A DNA stretch of 64,000 bases. It comes from Panopea generosa (taxonomy: Eukaryota; Mollusca; Bivalvia; Adapedonta; Hiatellidae). Shown here one piece after another: positions 43,590 to 57,335 of this stretch. Below the pieces are notes generated by a model. The model saw nothing but the letters and a program-made list of their open reading frames with translations, made no database searches and had not been told where the DNA came from. Both the position numbers and the translations under genes were made by a program. The stretch is from positions 6,922,501 to 6,986,500 of the forward strand of contig CM055907.1 of assembly GCA_029582155.1 (NCBI GenBank), in the 5' to 3' direction. Positions within the stretch are counted from its first letter, which is position 1. Each line of letters begins with the position of its first letter.

Positions 43590-45440
43590 CACAGAAGTCT
43601 GCAATGTTCCTAGCGTGGGTGATAATGCTGATCTTGCCACATACGCATTAGCCTGTACTGATCCTAGCATGGGTGATAATGCTGATCTTGCCACATACGC
43701 GTGAGTATGCAATGATCCTAGCATGGGTGATAATGCTGATCCTGCCACATACGCGTGAGTCTGCAATGATCCTAGCGTCGGTGATAATGCTGATCCTGTC
43801 ACATACGCGTGAGTCTGTAATGATCCTAGCATGGGTGATAATGCTGATCCTCCCACATACGCGTGAGTCTGTACTGATCCTAGCGTGGGTGATAATGCTG
43901 ATCCTCCCACATACGCATTAGTCTGCAATGATCCTAGCGTGGGTGATAATGCTGATCGTGCCACATACGCGTGAGTCTGTACTGATCCTAGCATGGGTGA
44001 TAATGCTGATCCTGCCACATACGCATGAGTCTGCAATGATCCTAGCGTCAATGATAATGCTGATCCTGCCACATACGCGTGAGTCTGCAATGATCCTAGC
44101 GCCGGTGATAATGCTGATCCTCCCACATACTCATAAGTCTGTACTGATCCTAGCGTGGGTGATAATGCTCATCCCCCAAAATTCGCGAGAGTCTGTAATG
44201 GTCCTGGCATGGGTGATAATGCTGATCCTGCCACATACGCGTGAATCTGCAATGATCCTAGCGTGGGTGATAGTGCTGATCCAGCCACATACGCGTGAGT
44301 CTGCTATGATCCTAACGTCGGTGATAATGATGATCCTCCCACATACGCGTGAGTCTGTAATGGTCCTAGCGTGGGTGATAATGCTGATCCTCCCACATAC
44401 ACGTGAGTCTGTAATGGTCCTAGCGTGGGTGATAATGCTGATCCTCCCACATACGCATTAGTCTGTACTGATCCTAGCGTGGGTGATAATGCTGATCCTG
44501 CCACATACGCGTGAGTCTGTAGTGATCCTAGCATGGGTGATAATGCTGATCCTCCCACATACATGTGAGTCTGCACTGATCCAAGCGTCGGTGATAATGC
44601 TGATCCTCCCACATACACGTGAGTCTGCAATGATCCTAGCGTCGGTGATAATGCAAATCCTCCCAAATACACGTGAGTCTGGAATGATCCTAACGTGGGT
44701 GATAATGCAAATCCTCCCACATACACGTGATTCTGCAATGATCATAGCGTGGGTGATAATGCTGACCCTCCCACATACACGTGATTCTGCTATGATCCTA
44801 GCGTGGGTGATAATGCTGACCCTCCCACATATACGTGAGTCTGTTATGATCCTAGCGTTGGTGATAATGCTGACCCTCCCACATATACGTGAGTCTGCAC
44901 TGATCCTGGCGTGGGTGATTATGCAGATCCTCCCATATACACGTGAGTCTGGAATGATCCTAGCGTTGGTGATAACGCGGATCCTCCCAGATACACATGA
45001 GTCTTGAATGATCCTAACGTGGGTGATAATGCAAATCTTCCCACATTCACGTGAGTCTGCAACGATCCTAGCGTGGGTGATAATGCAAATCCTCCTACAT
45101 ACACGTGATTCTGCAAAGATCCTAGCGTAAGTGATAATGCAGATCCTCCAACATACACGTCAGTCTGCACTGATCCTAGCGTGGGTGATAATGCGGATCC
45201 TCCAATATACACGTGAGTCTGGAATTATCTTAGCGTGGGTGACAATGCAAATCCTCCCGCATACACGTGAGTCTGCAAAGGTCCTAGCGTAGGTGCTAAT
45301 GCGTGTCCCCTCACATACACGTGAGTCTGCAATGATCCTATCGTGGGTGATAATGCTGACCCTCCTTTATATACGTGCATCTGCAATGACCCTTGCGTTG
45401 GTGATAACGCTGATTCTCACACATATACTCGAGTCTGGAA
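43590..45440. repeat. 54-bp minisatellite, about 34 copies
   Basis: GGTGATAATGCTGATCCT begins each unit with regular 54-bp spacing (e.g. 'gataatgctg' at 43621 and 43675). It is followed by '(t/c)cccacatac(g/a)cgtgag' and 'tctg(c/t)a(a/c)tgatcctagcg'. The right part (from about 44650) uses 'gataatgcaaatcctcccac' and 'tacacgtga', so variants are regionally sorted. Because 54 is 18 codons, frames stay open on both strands (minus 43569-44126 and 44304-44738; plus 43928-44461 and 44483-45007). There is no start context or single-copy sequence that would make either strand a credible gene. Confidence 0.95.
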
Positions 45441-45446
45441 TAGTTT

Positions 45447-46750
45447 ACAATACCGTGACGTAATTACGTAATGATTTATCAGCTTGAACGGTTAGTAGTA
45501 CTGGTACGTTATTACGTAATGACCTACCCGCTGAAGCGGTTAACAGTACCGTGACATTATCATATAATGATTTAGCGACTAGTGAAGTTAACATTTCCGT
45601 GAAGTTTTACATAATGGCTTACCCGCTGAAGTGGCAAACAGTACCGTGACGTTATAACGTAATGACTTACCTGCCGGATCGGTTAAAAGTACTGTGATGT
45701 ACTTTTCTAATGATTTACCCGCCGGAGACGTCAACAGTATCGTTACGTTATTACATTATGACTTAACTACCGGAGCTGTTTACCGTACCGTGACGTTATT
45801 ACATAATGGCTTAGCCGCTGGAGTGGTTAACAGTACCGTGAAGTTATTATACAATGGCTTACCTGCTGGAGTGGTTAACCATACCGTGACATTATTACAT
45901 AATCACTCACCAGCTGGAGCTATTGACAGTACCGTGACGTTATAACATAATGACTTACCCGCTGGAGCGGTTAACAGTAACGTGACGTTATTACATAATG
46001 ATTTTACCGCTGGAGCTGTTAACAGTAACGTGACGTTATTACATAAAGACTTTACCGCTGGAGCGGTTAACAGAAACGTGACGTTATTACATAATGACTT
46101 ACCCGCTTGAGCGGTTCTCAGTGACGTGACGTTATTACATAATGACTTACCCGCTGGAGCGGTTAACAGTAACGTGACGTTATTACATAATGACTTTACC
46201 GCTGGAGCTGTTAACAGTACCGCGACGTTATTACGTAATGACTTACCCGCTGGAGCGGTCACAGTGACGTGACGTTATTACATAATGACTTACCCGCTGG
46301 AACGGTTCACAGTAACGTGACGTTATTACATAATGACTTACCCGCTGGAGCAGTTAACAATAACGTGACGTTATTACATAATGACTTACCCGCTGGAGCG
46401 GTTAACAGTACTGTGACGTTATTACATAATGACTTATCCGCTGAAGCGGTTAACAGTAACGTGACGTTATTACATAATGACTTTACCGCTGGAGCTGTTA
46501 ACAGTAACGTGACGTTATTACATAATGACTTTACTGCTGGAGCTGTTAACAGTAACGACTTTACCGCTGAAGCGGTTAACAGTAACGTGACGTTATTACA
46601 TAATGACTTTACCGCTGGAGCGGTTAACAGTAACGTGACGTTATAACATAATGACTTACCCGCTGGAGCTGTTAATAGTAACGACTTTACCGCTGGAGCG
46701 GTTAACAGTAACGTGACGTAATTACATAATGACTTACCCGCTGGAGCTGG
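45447..46750. repeat. 48-bp minisatellite, about 27 copies
   Basis: TGACGTTATTACATAATGAC followed by 'ttacccgctggagcggttaa' and 'cagtaacg' repeats every 48 bp. Left-hand units are more diverged (45447-45930) and right-hand ones more uniform. Some units near 46550-46700 lack 18 bp (taacg joined to actttaccgctg). Each unit has TGACGT and the self-complementary CCGCTGGAGCGG. With 16-codon units, frames are open on both strands (plus 46269-46646; minus 45903-46262, 46307-46771) and are taken as by-products. Confidence 0.95.
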
Positions 46751-47909
46751 ATACGTGTTAAAGTACCACAAAAAATCGCTTGTTTTTTAATTCTTGTTTT
46801 TTTGTATTTATTTTTATCTATGTATCATTGCGGTAAGGATGGGGATCTAATGAAAATATGTGTGAACAATGTTACTATTAAAAAACTGCAAATATCTCGA
46901 ATGGAGAGGGCCCACCGACGTCCTCTTTTATACTGATATTCTCGATACCCTTGGCTACCTAAAATAAATTCATTTAATAAATATATACGAAACGGATTTT
47001 CATATTCTATAACATCTGTTGTGGCTATATGTGCTGTGAATTTCCGACATTCGCTTCTGAGCATTTATGGAGAAATAAATCTTGAATAGAGAAATCTGAT
47101 ATTGCCGCTTCCAAAAATTAGTTTGCGATATTGTCCAATATTCCGTGTCAAAGGGAGATTTACAAGAGAAATTGCTGCGAGGTTTAAATATATAGTTCGT
47201 GGAGCGCGTGGTCAAGTCGTGGAGTATTAAACCAATTCTACGACTCTCCAATCCTAGGCCCGATGTTCTACCACTAGACAAGGCAATCCGTCTGTCAATA
47301 ACCACTATCAATACACCAATGAAACTTATTGTGTGTTTTGCCTACCATAAATGGACCAAATGGTATATTACCATTTTGATTTTAGGCAAAATTTTGAAAA
47401 ACAAATCTGTTAGAATAAATGCGATGCCATTTTTCAACTTTCTCATCTAAGCCCAGGACTTCCTCCACTTTGTATAAACAAGATCGGTTTGTAATGAAAT
47501 AAATACTCTTCACTTTTGAGCCGGGGAACCATCCACACACACTGATTAAAATATGATAGAACCCCGTTTATTTTATTCTTATTTTAGTTTATGTTAGAAT
47601 AACCATCCTGTCATTTCTTAACATTTTTCTTTCTTGTTTGACTTATTATTTTTAAATCTGTTTTTTTTTTTTTAATTTATTATTTTCATTACAAACTGAA
47701 TAAACTGTATACTCCATTTTCAATTCGGTTCATGTACTTGCCAAGCCCAAACTCTACCACAAGCACCCAATCCATTATTTTTCAATTTTTGTTTTGTTAA
47801 AAAATGATCATTCTTTCTTTTTTTTAGTTTTAGTAACTGTCCGAAGCCAAGGACACTAATAGTCCCTTTTTAAGAAATCAAATTATTATTTTTTTTTCTG
47901 AAGGTGACA
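46751..47909. other. Low-copy DNA with a weak tRNA-like stretch at 47205-47290
   Basis: The minus strand of 47235-47290 reads 'gccttgtctagtggtagaac' and later 'gagagtcgtagaattgg', a possible decayed A/B-box pair. The plus strand just before has 'cgtggtcaagtcgtggagta', like the A box at 24.0 kb. The two could be opposed SINE heads, but the match is poor. The rest is AT-rich with T-runs. Confidence 0.25.
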
Positions 47910-50900
47910 TGTTGGATTACTCAATTGTAGACAAAAATACGGGCCATTTTATGCTTAGAAAATGGTGGTCAAAGTTTATAACCAGCTTCAATATCAGTTT
48001 CTACGTTTCATTCATCAAATTGAATGCAAATCTAAGAGTGTGTTCACTACCACGAAAGAGACTCAATGGGATCGTTTTCTAGGGTCAACCTATCTCAGAG
48101 CTAACATGATTATTTTTCTATACCGCAAATCTACAACCGTGTATCGTGTTAATGCAAACCTGACAACAACCAATCAAATAGTTCCACCCCCTGATAAGCG
48201 TTCGAACTCACTATAAACCGTAGATTCGCTTATTTCAACGAAAGCATTAATATTATAACAGGCAGCGACGATTTATACCTATAAATAATTGTGTATCATA
48301 TAGATTCCAAGTTTATATTCAGTGCTATTAATCAGCACACAGGCACTAAAACGCATGAAAACAGACGTGACCAAAATATTTTTTCAGGAGGACGCCATCT
48401 TGGACAGCAATTCAAGACAGACAACTGCGTTTTGAACTATTAGTCTTAAATATATTTAACATATTTCATTGAATACGGGAACGAAATGTTTCTAGATCTG
48501 TCCCTTACGCCAAGGAACTATTCTTATATAGAACCTTGCTTATGCCAGTAAACAATCAATACTCGTTCTAAAAATAGAGATATGTTAATGTCGATCACGT
48601 GGCTTGCGGTTTCTCCCAAATTTTAAAAAAAAAAAAATTGTATTCCTAAAAAGAATTCGAGATTGATCGAGTTATGAATAATGTCAGTGCTGTTTTGTTT
48701 TTGTTATTTAGTAAATATTTCATATATTTCCAATAATTGGAACGGTAGATAATTTCCATTTAAACATATAAGAGTTGAAGCATTTGTGTTTCCGCAGCAA
48801 AAAAACGCAAACATCCAGATGTGTCTAAAAATTGGCGCCATAACATATTGGCTAGTGCGGTTACGTTTATTGGGTGATATAGGGCCCCAAAACATATAAA
48901 TGTAAGAATCAATTATTAATGTAAACATACACATTTCTACTTTTCGTCTTTTAAACGAATTGTTTCACTGTTGTGCTAGAGAAATCAATAAAGAAAATAG
49001 TAAATGAATATACTCAAAAGGGAATTCATCGTGCTAGATTCAGAGCACTTTGATATTTTATATATGATAGAAAGCTTGTCATTTCTGAAAATATCACGAG
49101 TTGAGTTGAAAATACAAATCTCATATCATTGAGTTGAACTAATATCTTGATGTTGGACATTTGACAAATTTAACAGTTGATATTCCTACTATAGCAGAAA
49201 ATACACTTTCAAAGGCAAACCATTCAGTTACATTCTCTGACTTATTCGAGGAAAGGGTCGACGTTAAGCATAGAACATGTAGATTTTGTACCCTGTATAA
49301 GAATCAAAGGTAATCGGGAATATTCTACTTCAACGTATGCAAACTGACCTGTTTGTCTAAAACAATAGCGACATTTTACATTTTATATGCTCCACCCCAT
49401 CAGCACTGTAGTGCTTTGATTTGTTCTAAGCAGAAGTATGCCCCACTTGATGATTTCAGTTATATGGCAATATCGTAACGCAGTAATTGCTGGTTATGAC
49501 ACAGCACAAATGGGTCCATCTCAATAAAAGCGGCTATAAGTGTAAAACATTGTTTTATTACCTTGTTATACTTCGAAATGTTTTAGAAAACTCATTTTTC
49601 AGAATATACTTTTGAAAAGTAAGTCAAGTCAGTAACTGTATTCCGCATTAAAAGAAGCAGGAAAAATGCTATAACCTTTACTTTGTATTTTGTTAGAATT
49701 GTATGTATTTTTATACTTTAAAAATGGGGTAGATATTAATAGTATGTACAATATAGTTGTCATATTTGGCTATCCGATAGCTATTATTTGGAGAAAAGCT
49801 TCGAAAAGTCGAGCGCGCTGTCTTCTGAAAGTTCTTGTTTCAATGTGTAATTGAGATATGTATTTCCACACACTCATTTGTAAACATAGACATACCTTCG
49901 GAAATATAAACCCATTTTGGTGTCATTAATACCAGTTATAAAGAACATTTCCGAGAAATCGTGCACAGTCTTGCGTAATAAACATTTTTCTAGACTCTGA
50001 CACATGATTATCTTTAATTCCATCGCATGCAATGTGTTAATTTAATGCGTTTATTTAAAAACAAGGAAGTATTTTGTTAAATTGTTCGCAGCATCTCTGT
50101 TTCAAAGAAACATTAAAACGCGATATTGACATATGATGTGGGCTTCAAAGAACGCTAGGTCTTTGGCGCACAGAAAATCACTAAATACATTGCATAAATA
50201 TTTTGCTGTGGAATTCTGGCCCCAGCTTCACTTTATATCTCAACATTAGATTTATTTCAACTGAAATGTTTGAAATGCTACAACTTCACTTACATTGACT
50301 ACCTGATATGTTTTCCTTTACTAATGAGTAAAAATGCATCATGACTTCAGTTCAAGTAATCATTTACAGAAATTGATATTTTTGAGATAAGGAAAATCTC
50401 AGCTTGAGATGTTTAATTAAACTGGCCTCTAGGCAAAATTAAGTTATCAACATATATTGGATATGCTATTAACTGTATAATAAACACATCTGTGTGATAT
50501 ATTTGAGTGTATTAATATGGTTAAATCAGATTAATAACATTGTGTGATACTCATTTTCGTACGTCATCTCTTCTGTGGAGCTGAAGCAATATACTAAAGT
50601 TTCGTTTAGAGGTTTTGAATATTATTTTTATATCAATACTCACTGCATTACGTGAAAACTATTCTTTCAAAATAGTAGCTATGATATATTTAGGTAATTC
50701 AATTATGTTTTATATAATAATATTGATTGATGTTGTTTTCATCATGCCGCTGTAACTCAATTGTCCTCATTAAAAATAAATTAGTGTCTTCGCTCCGGTG
50801 TTGGAGTCGGCGTCAGCGTCTGGGTCTGCTTCGGCATCGGGGTAACTTTTGCATTGTCGATTTAAGATTAATATCTCCGTAGCTTCTATTTGTGAATCAT

Positions 50901-52300
50901 TAAAATGCTCACTTTCATTAAAGAGATTCAAGGGGCTAAGCAAAACAGCTCCATATTGATGTAAAGTAGTATTATAGCCCCTTTTATACTTGGTCAATTT
51001 GGTTAAATATTTTAGGCTTGCGCATATGTTTCAGAACAACTATCCAGACACTATTGTTTACTCATATGTATTTTTTTTATATCATATTGGAGACTCAACA
51101 GGCGAAGTTGGATAATTACCTTTCGAATTTTTGAAGAATTATATCCTTTTTATTTAATTTGATCAGATGTATTTAGCATGCCAATATCACACTAAACATT
51201 ATCCATACATAAATGAAATGTGTTTGTTGACTATAACAAATAGAACTCAAAGGGTCAAGAGGGATTACTCCATTTTGACATTATTAGACAGAATAATGGC
51301 CTGTTTTATACTGAAAATATGTTGTTGAAATTTTAGGCGTATGCACATGTACAGACAAAACATGGCATGTTTGTTAACATAGCATTGACGGAGAACAAAT
51401 GGGACAAGTGAAGTAACTGTTTTTAAATTTAGGAAGATAAATAATTATTTCAGATTTATACTTAGAAAACATGGTTAAAGTTTTTTTTGCAAATTCTTTC
51501 CTCAGTAAGTCTAGACCTTTATCATTTAAACCTCATTATTTGTTTTCATTACCATTAAAGGGACTGAAGGGGACAGGTGGGTTAAAACAACTACTCTGCT
51601 CTTTTTACAACTTTCCCATAATTCCCTGACCCACACTCGATCTCCATATTGTTTGTCATTTTTTTTCCATTTAAATGGATACCCTGGCTTTTTTAAAGTT
51701 ATTTTTTTAGATTTTTAAATCCTGTTTTGAAGAAAGTAATTAGAATACTTAACACTCTGTCCCGATTTCAACTTTGTTACTTACCCTAGTCAAAGCCCAT
51801 GACAACCACCCAAACCCATTTTGTTGTATTAAAGTAAATACTCCGCCATTCTTTTAGGCCCCTTGTTCCCGTTTAACTTTATTGTTTTATTCTCAAGTAG
51901 AAAAATGCGATAACTCGCTTTTAATTTGACACAGAGTTATTTCCCCTTTTATGCGAAGAAAATTTGGTTCAAAATTTGTAGCAAGGTCATACCTCAGTAA
52001 GAACTAGGCATACGTCAATGAAACTTCACAAGTGTATTCATTTTATGCGGGGTTAAATTTGGGTGAATATATATTGGGATAAATATTGCCCCTAATATAC
52101 TTAGAAATTTGATAAAGCTGTTTTGGAAAGCTCCTGTCTCAGAAAATAAAAAATGGGGGTAGCAATAGTTAACGAGTGTGTTCTGTATTAAAGTAACAGC
52201 TCACAGGAAAAAGTGCCATAAACTTTTCATTATAATATGTAAGATTTACATTCCTTTTTATACTTAAAACACGGTAATATCTTTATAAAATGCACCATAA
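47910..52300 (+). repeat. Scattered degenerate repeat units with 'tttatacttagaaaat' core
   Basis: Related words occur at about 47949 (ccattttatgcttagaaaat), 49705, 50978 (ccccttttatacttggtcaa), 51300, 51455 (atttatacttagaaaacatg), 51948 (ccccttttatgcgaagaaaa), 52086 and 52252. They are often followed by '(g)gtt(a/c)aa.gttt' and later by calls such as 'cagtaagaactaggc' and 'caatgaaacttcaca'. This looks like a diverged interspersed/tandem repeat of a kind widespread in molluscs. Unit edges are not definable by eye, and unique DNA lies between. Confidence 0.5.
50791..50845. repeat. Short hexamer-like repeat (gg(a/c)gtc...)
   Basis: 'ggtgttggagtcggcgtcag' followed by 'cgtctgggtctgcttcggca' approximates a six-base period. 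It encodes 'DAEADPDADADSNTGA' on the minus strand, an artefact of that period. Confidence 0.5.
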
Positions 52301-54879
52301 CGTTGTCATGTAATAGCTATTGTTTTGAGACAAATTTTGATAAATCTTCTGTCAGTTTATGTTTCACTTCCTATAAATTGAACATAAATCAACCTAATAC
52401 ATTTAGTTTCTTAATTTACAAACCTCCCATCGATAATGCATTATTCAGAAGCTGAATGATGACATTTCAATATTTATTTCGTGTGAGTTATTATCTTTCT
52501 ATTCATGTGAATCGCTTAAACATTTATAATCTGTATATATATAAAATAAATCTATATAAAAATCTTTATTTTTCCAGCAAGACGTTTACCTTCTAATGCC
52601 TATAATTATATAGATTGACAAAGATCCATTCGAAGCTCAAAACGCAAATTTTTAATTGATATCAATTAAAAAAACAACTAAACTTTTGCAATAATTATAA
52701 AGTATTTTATCTCAGATTTCTTGACAATTATTACGCACACAAAAGCGTTTAATGCATAGTTTCATGCAAATGCTTGGAACACAAAGAAACAGTATCGAAT
52801 CATGTGTTTTTAAATGAAATTGAATTGAAAACTCAATACATAATATTAATTATAATTACTTTAAATGGGACATCAGATGGTTCAATTGCTTTTGAAAGAC
52901 AAAATACTTATATAAAAGAAACTTTCTAATGATAACAAATGTTTAAATGTTTTTTCGATGGGATACATCTTACAATGAAGGTATTAAATGACACCTTAAT
53001 ATGTATAAGACGCGTGCGTTGGTTTGCTTTCTATGTAGAAAAAGCAAGTGGTCGAATAGAAATTTTGTTCAGTGTAGTTTTATCACTTTTTTATTGAGCT
53101 ACTGTAAAGTATTATTATTATTACCCGGTAATGGGTCAGCAAGCCATCCTGCTGCAAACTGCACAATAATAGCATGTGTGGAATTTTAACACAATTTGCA
53201 TGCAACACAATTTTAAATAAAATATTTAAATACAAAAGAGTCTTATAATACTTGAAAGGCAACAACTGCCGTGCTGTATCTAGATACTGTTTGCACAGAC
53301 CTTTCGTTAAACGAAACTGAAAAGTTAAGCTCTATTTCAAGAGATGACTTTTTCAAAAATATAATATTATAATAATCAACAAATCAATCATTGTTTGTGT
53401 CAGTTCTCAATATGATTTCGCAGCTAAAGAATAAGTGAAAATTGTTTCTTTTGCATATATTACATTGAATTTAATAGGTGTTCAGTTAAAATTGAATATG
53501 AAGAAATTTCCACAGAAATTGGTTTTGCTTTATTTGAGAAGTAGACTTTTTGATATTTATACAAACAATGTCCCAATCAATATTATATTAATAGAATATT
53601 TCTTCCCAATTTCGTTGTGCTTTTGGTTCAGTCCAAACTTTGAATTTTGATGCACGTTTGTATTTTTAATTTTTATTTTTAAATCTGGCGAGATTATTTT
53701 TGTGAGAACTCTCTTTCCACTTTATCTAATGTATGCAAGCTTTTTATGAAAGTTTCATCATCTTGTTCTTTTAAATGTTGACGTATTTCTTATTTCTGAG
53801 ATATCACGCTTTTGATAATAAACAGCTATCCAATTTTGTTTAATTCTTAGTTTTCTCAATAGGTCAGTGAAAAACAAGTTCACATTTTAATGTTCACAAA
53901 ATGGGACCATTGTTACAACATGCACGATGGTATTCATCTGTATTCAGTTTGGAACGGTGGATCGACTAGGGTTTTGCTACGTCATCACATTGTAAGAATG
54001 AATTAAAATATTATTCCTTAGTATCAAATAAAATCATAGAAACTGTGCCAATTCATTATCCAGATTCCTATTATGATAACAGTCATACAGGCGTATGGTA
54101 AATTAAAATATAAAACAAATAACCTTCGTAGCAGACTATTTCAGAGGGATAGATTACAAGTTAAAAACAACCTATTAAAGCCAATTTTAAGAATTGAGGT
54201 GCGCCAGAGGTCTACATGTTCTTCTCCCACTACATTGTTTATGGTCTAATCAAAGTAACTGGTTTGCGCAATATTTATTATTACGGTGATATTATCATTG
54301 ATGTCATGCTAATTTGATAAGAGAGTGTAATTTTTCATAACTGGATATGAATATAATAAATAATATAAATGTTATATACTACATCTTAATTGCATGATAA
54401 CCTGTGAAACCAATAATAACATCTCGTTGCATCAATATAATATTCTTGCTGATCATGACCCTAACCTTAGCATTTTTACTTATATCATAAAATGAGATAT
54501 TGGAAATACACTGAGTGCCTGTACCTACTACAATTGTAAATAGAACAGAGTCCAGAGATATATTGCAAAGATAAGATTAAAGGTGAATTACGCTTATAGA
54601 GCATGAACTTTATTTGCTCCTCATAATATCCAAGTTTATTCAAGTGTTGCCAGAACATAGAAACTCTCAGATGTATCCAAGAAATCATTTTACCATCTAT
54701 GATTGTATAAGCTATATAAAATGTTCATGTGCTTTTAAATGATGCTTTTGTATATTGTAATGACTCATGTAGTTACAAACATGCCGTGTGTTTGTTGAAA
54801 AGGAACGCCAATTATGATGCGTTAACATGTGTATATTACGATGGCCATTAAATATGACTAAAACAATGCAAACAATGTT
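52301..54879. other. No gene recognised
   Basis: Strongly AT-rich. No repeat, RNA or protein signature was identified. Confidence 0.4.
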
Positions 54880-56607
54880 AAAGCTGAATCCGGTGGTAGG
54901 GCGGAGGCGTGATAGGTGGGGCATATCAAATAATCTCTACGACAGTAGCTATGAAGCTGAAAACGGTGATATGGCGGAGGCGTGACAAGTGGTGCATATT
55001 TAATAATCTCTTTGACAGTCGCGATAAAACTGAAGCCGGTGATAGGGCGGAGGTGTGACAAGTGGTGCATATTTAATAATCTCTATGACATTCGCGATAA
55101 AACTGAAACCGGTGATAGGGTGGAGGTGTGACAAGTGTTGCATATTAAATAATCTCTATGACAGTAAAGCTGAAGCCAGTGATAGGGCGGGGGCGTGAAA
55201 AGTGTTGCATATTTAGTAATCTATATGACAGTCGCGATTAAGCTGAAGCTGGTGATAAGGCGGAGGCGTGACAAGTGTTGCATATTTAATCATCTCTATG
55301 ACAGTCGTGATGAAGCTGAAGCCGGTGATAGGGCGGAGGCGTGACAATTGGTGCATATTTAGTAATATCTATGACAGTCGTGATCAAGCTGAAGCCGGTG
55401 GTAGGGCGGAGGCGTGACAAGTGTTGCCTATTTAGTAATCTCTATGACAGTCGTGATGAAGCTGAAACCGGTGATAGGGCGGAGGCGTGACAATTGGTGC
55501 ATATTTAATAATCTCTATGACAGTCATGATGAAGCTGAAGCCGTTAACAGGGTGGAGGTGTGACAAGTGTTGCATATTTAGTAATCTCTATGACAGTCGT
55601 GATCAAGCTGAAGCCGGTGATAGGGCGGAGGCGTGACAAGTGTTGCCTATTTAGTAATCTCTATGACAGTCGTGATTAAGCTGAAGCCGGTGATAGGGTG
55701 GAGGCGTGACAAGTGTTGCCTATTTAGTAATCTCTATGACAGTCGCAATAAAGCTGAAGCCGGTGATAGGGTGGAGGTGTGACAAGTGTTGTATATTTAA
55801 TAATCTCTATGACAGTCGCGATAAAACTGAAGCCGGTGATAGGGTGGAGGTGTGACAAGTGTTGCATATTTAATAATCTCTATGACAGTCACGATAAAGC
55901 TGAAGCCGGTGATAGGGTGGAGGTGTGACAAGTGGTGCACATTTAATAATCTCTATGACAGTCACGATGAAGCTGAAGTCAGGGATAGGGCGGAGGAATG
56001 ACAAGTGGTGCACATTTAATAATATCTATGACAGTCGCAATAAAGCTGAAGCCAGTGATAGGGCAGAGGTGTGACAAGTGGTGCATTTTTAATAATCTCT
56101 ATGACAGTCGTAATCAAGCTGAATCCGGTGATAGGGCGGAGGCGTGACAAGTGGTGCATATTTAATAATCTCTATGACAGTTGCGATTAAGCTGAAGCCG
56201 GTGGTAGGGCTGAGGCGTGACAAGTGGTGCATATTTAATAATCTCTATGACAGTGGCGATTAAGCTGAAGCCGGTGGTAGGGCTGAGGCGTGACAAGTGG
56301 TGCATATTTAATAATCTCTATGACAGTCGCGATAAAACTGAAGCCGGTGATAGGGTAGAGGCGTGACAAGTGTTGCATATTTAATAATCTCTATGACAGT
56401 TACGATTAAGCTGAAGCCGGTGGTAGGGCTGAGGCGTGACAAGTGGTGCATATTTAATAATCTCTATGACAGTCGCGATAAAACTGAAGCCGGTGATAGG
56501 GTGGAGGCGTGACAAGTGTTGCATATTTAATCATCTCTATGACAGTCGTGATAAAGCTGAAACCGGTGATAGGGCGAGGCGTGGCAAATGTGCATATTAA
56601 ATAATCT

Positions 56608-57335
56608 CTATGACAGTCGCAATAAAACTGAAGCCGGTGATACGGTGAAGGCGTGACAAGTGTTGCATATTTAATAATCTCTATGACAGTCGCGATAAAG
56701 CTGAAGCCGGTGATAGGCGGAGGTGTTACAAGTGTTGCATATTTAATAATCTCTATGACAGTCGCGATTAAGCTGAAGCCGGTGAAAGTGCAGAGGCCTG
56801 ACAAGTGGTGCAAATTAAATAATCTCTATAACAGTCGCGATAAAATGATGCCGGTGATAGGGCGGAGGCGTGACAAGTGGTGCTTGTTTAATAATCTCTA
56901 TGACAGTCGTGATCAAGCTGAAGCCGGTGATACGGCGGAGGCGTGACATGTGTTGTATATTTAATAATCTCTATGACAGTCGCGATTAAGCTGAAGCCGG
57001 TGATAAGGCGGAGGCGTGACAAGTGATGCATATTTAATAATCTCTATGACAGTCACGATCAAACTGACGCCGTTGATAGGGCGTAGGCGTGACAAGTGGT
57101 GCGTATTTAATAATCTCTATGACAGTCGCAATTAAGCTGAAGCTGGTGATAGGGTGGAGGTGTGACAAGTGGTGCATATTTAATAATCTCTATGGCAGTC
57201 GCGATTAAGCTGAAGCCGGTGATAGGGCGGAGGCGTGACAAGTGGTGCATATTTAATCATCTTTATGACAGTTGCGATAAAGCTGAAGCCGGTGATAGGG
57301 CGGAGGCGTGACAAATGGTGCATATTTAATAATCT
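56608..57335. repeat. Higher-order repeat A, copy 1 (728 bp, 10 units)
   Basis: The sequence from 'gacagtcgcaataaaactga' onward recurs 728 bp later with no visible difference over several hundred bases. The copies share rare variants such as 'ataaaatgatgccgg', 'gtggtgcttgtttaat' and the shortened 'gtgataggcggagg'. Confidence 0.88.

Noticed and set aside
43569-45212. Long open frames on both strands (up to 185 codons) as repeat-protein genes
   Set aside because: They follow a 54-bp unit and are open on both strands at once. They begin and end at random unit variants, with no single-copy coding sequence attached.
45903-46771. Plus and minus frames of 119-154 codons
   Set aside because: By-products of the 48-bp (16-codon) repeat, with mirrored openness on both strands.
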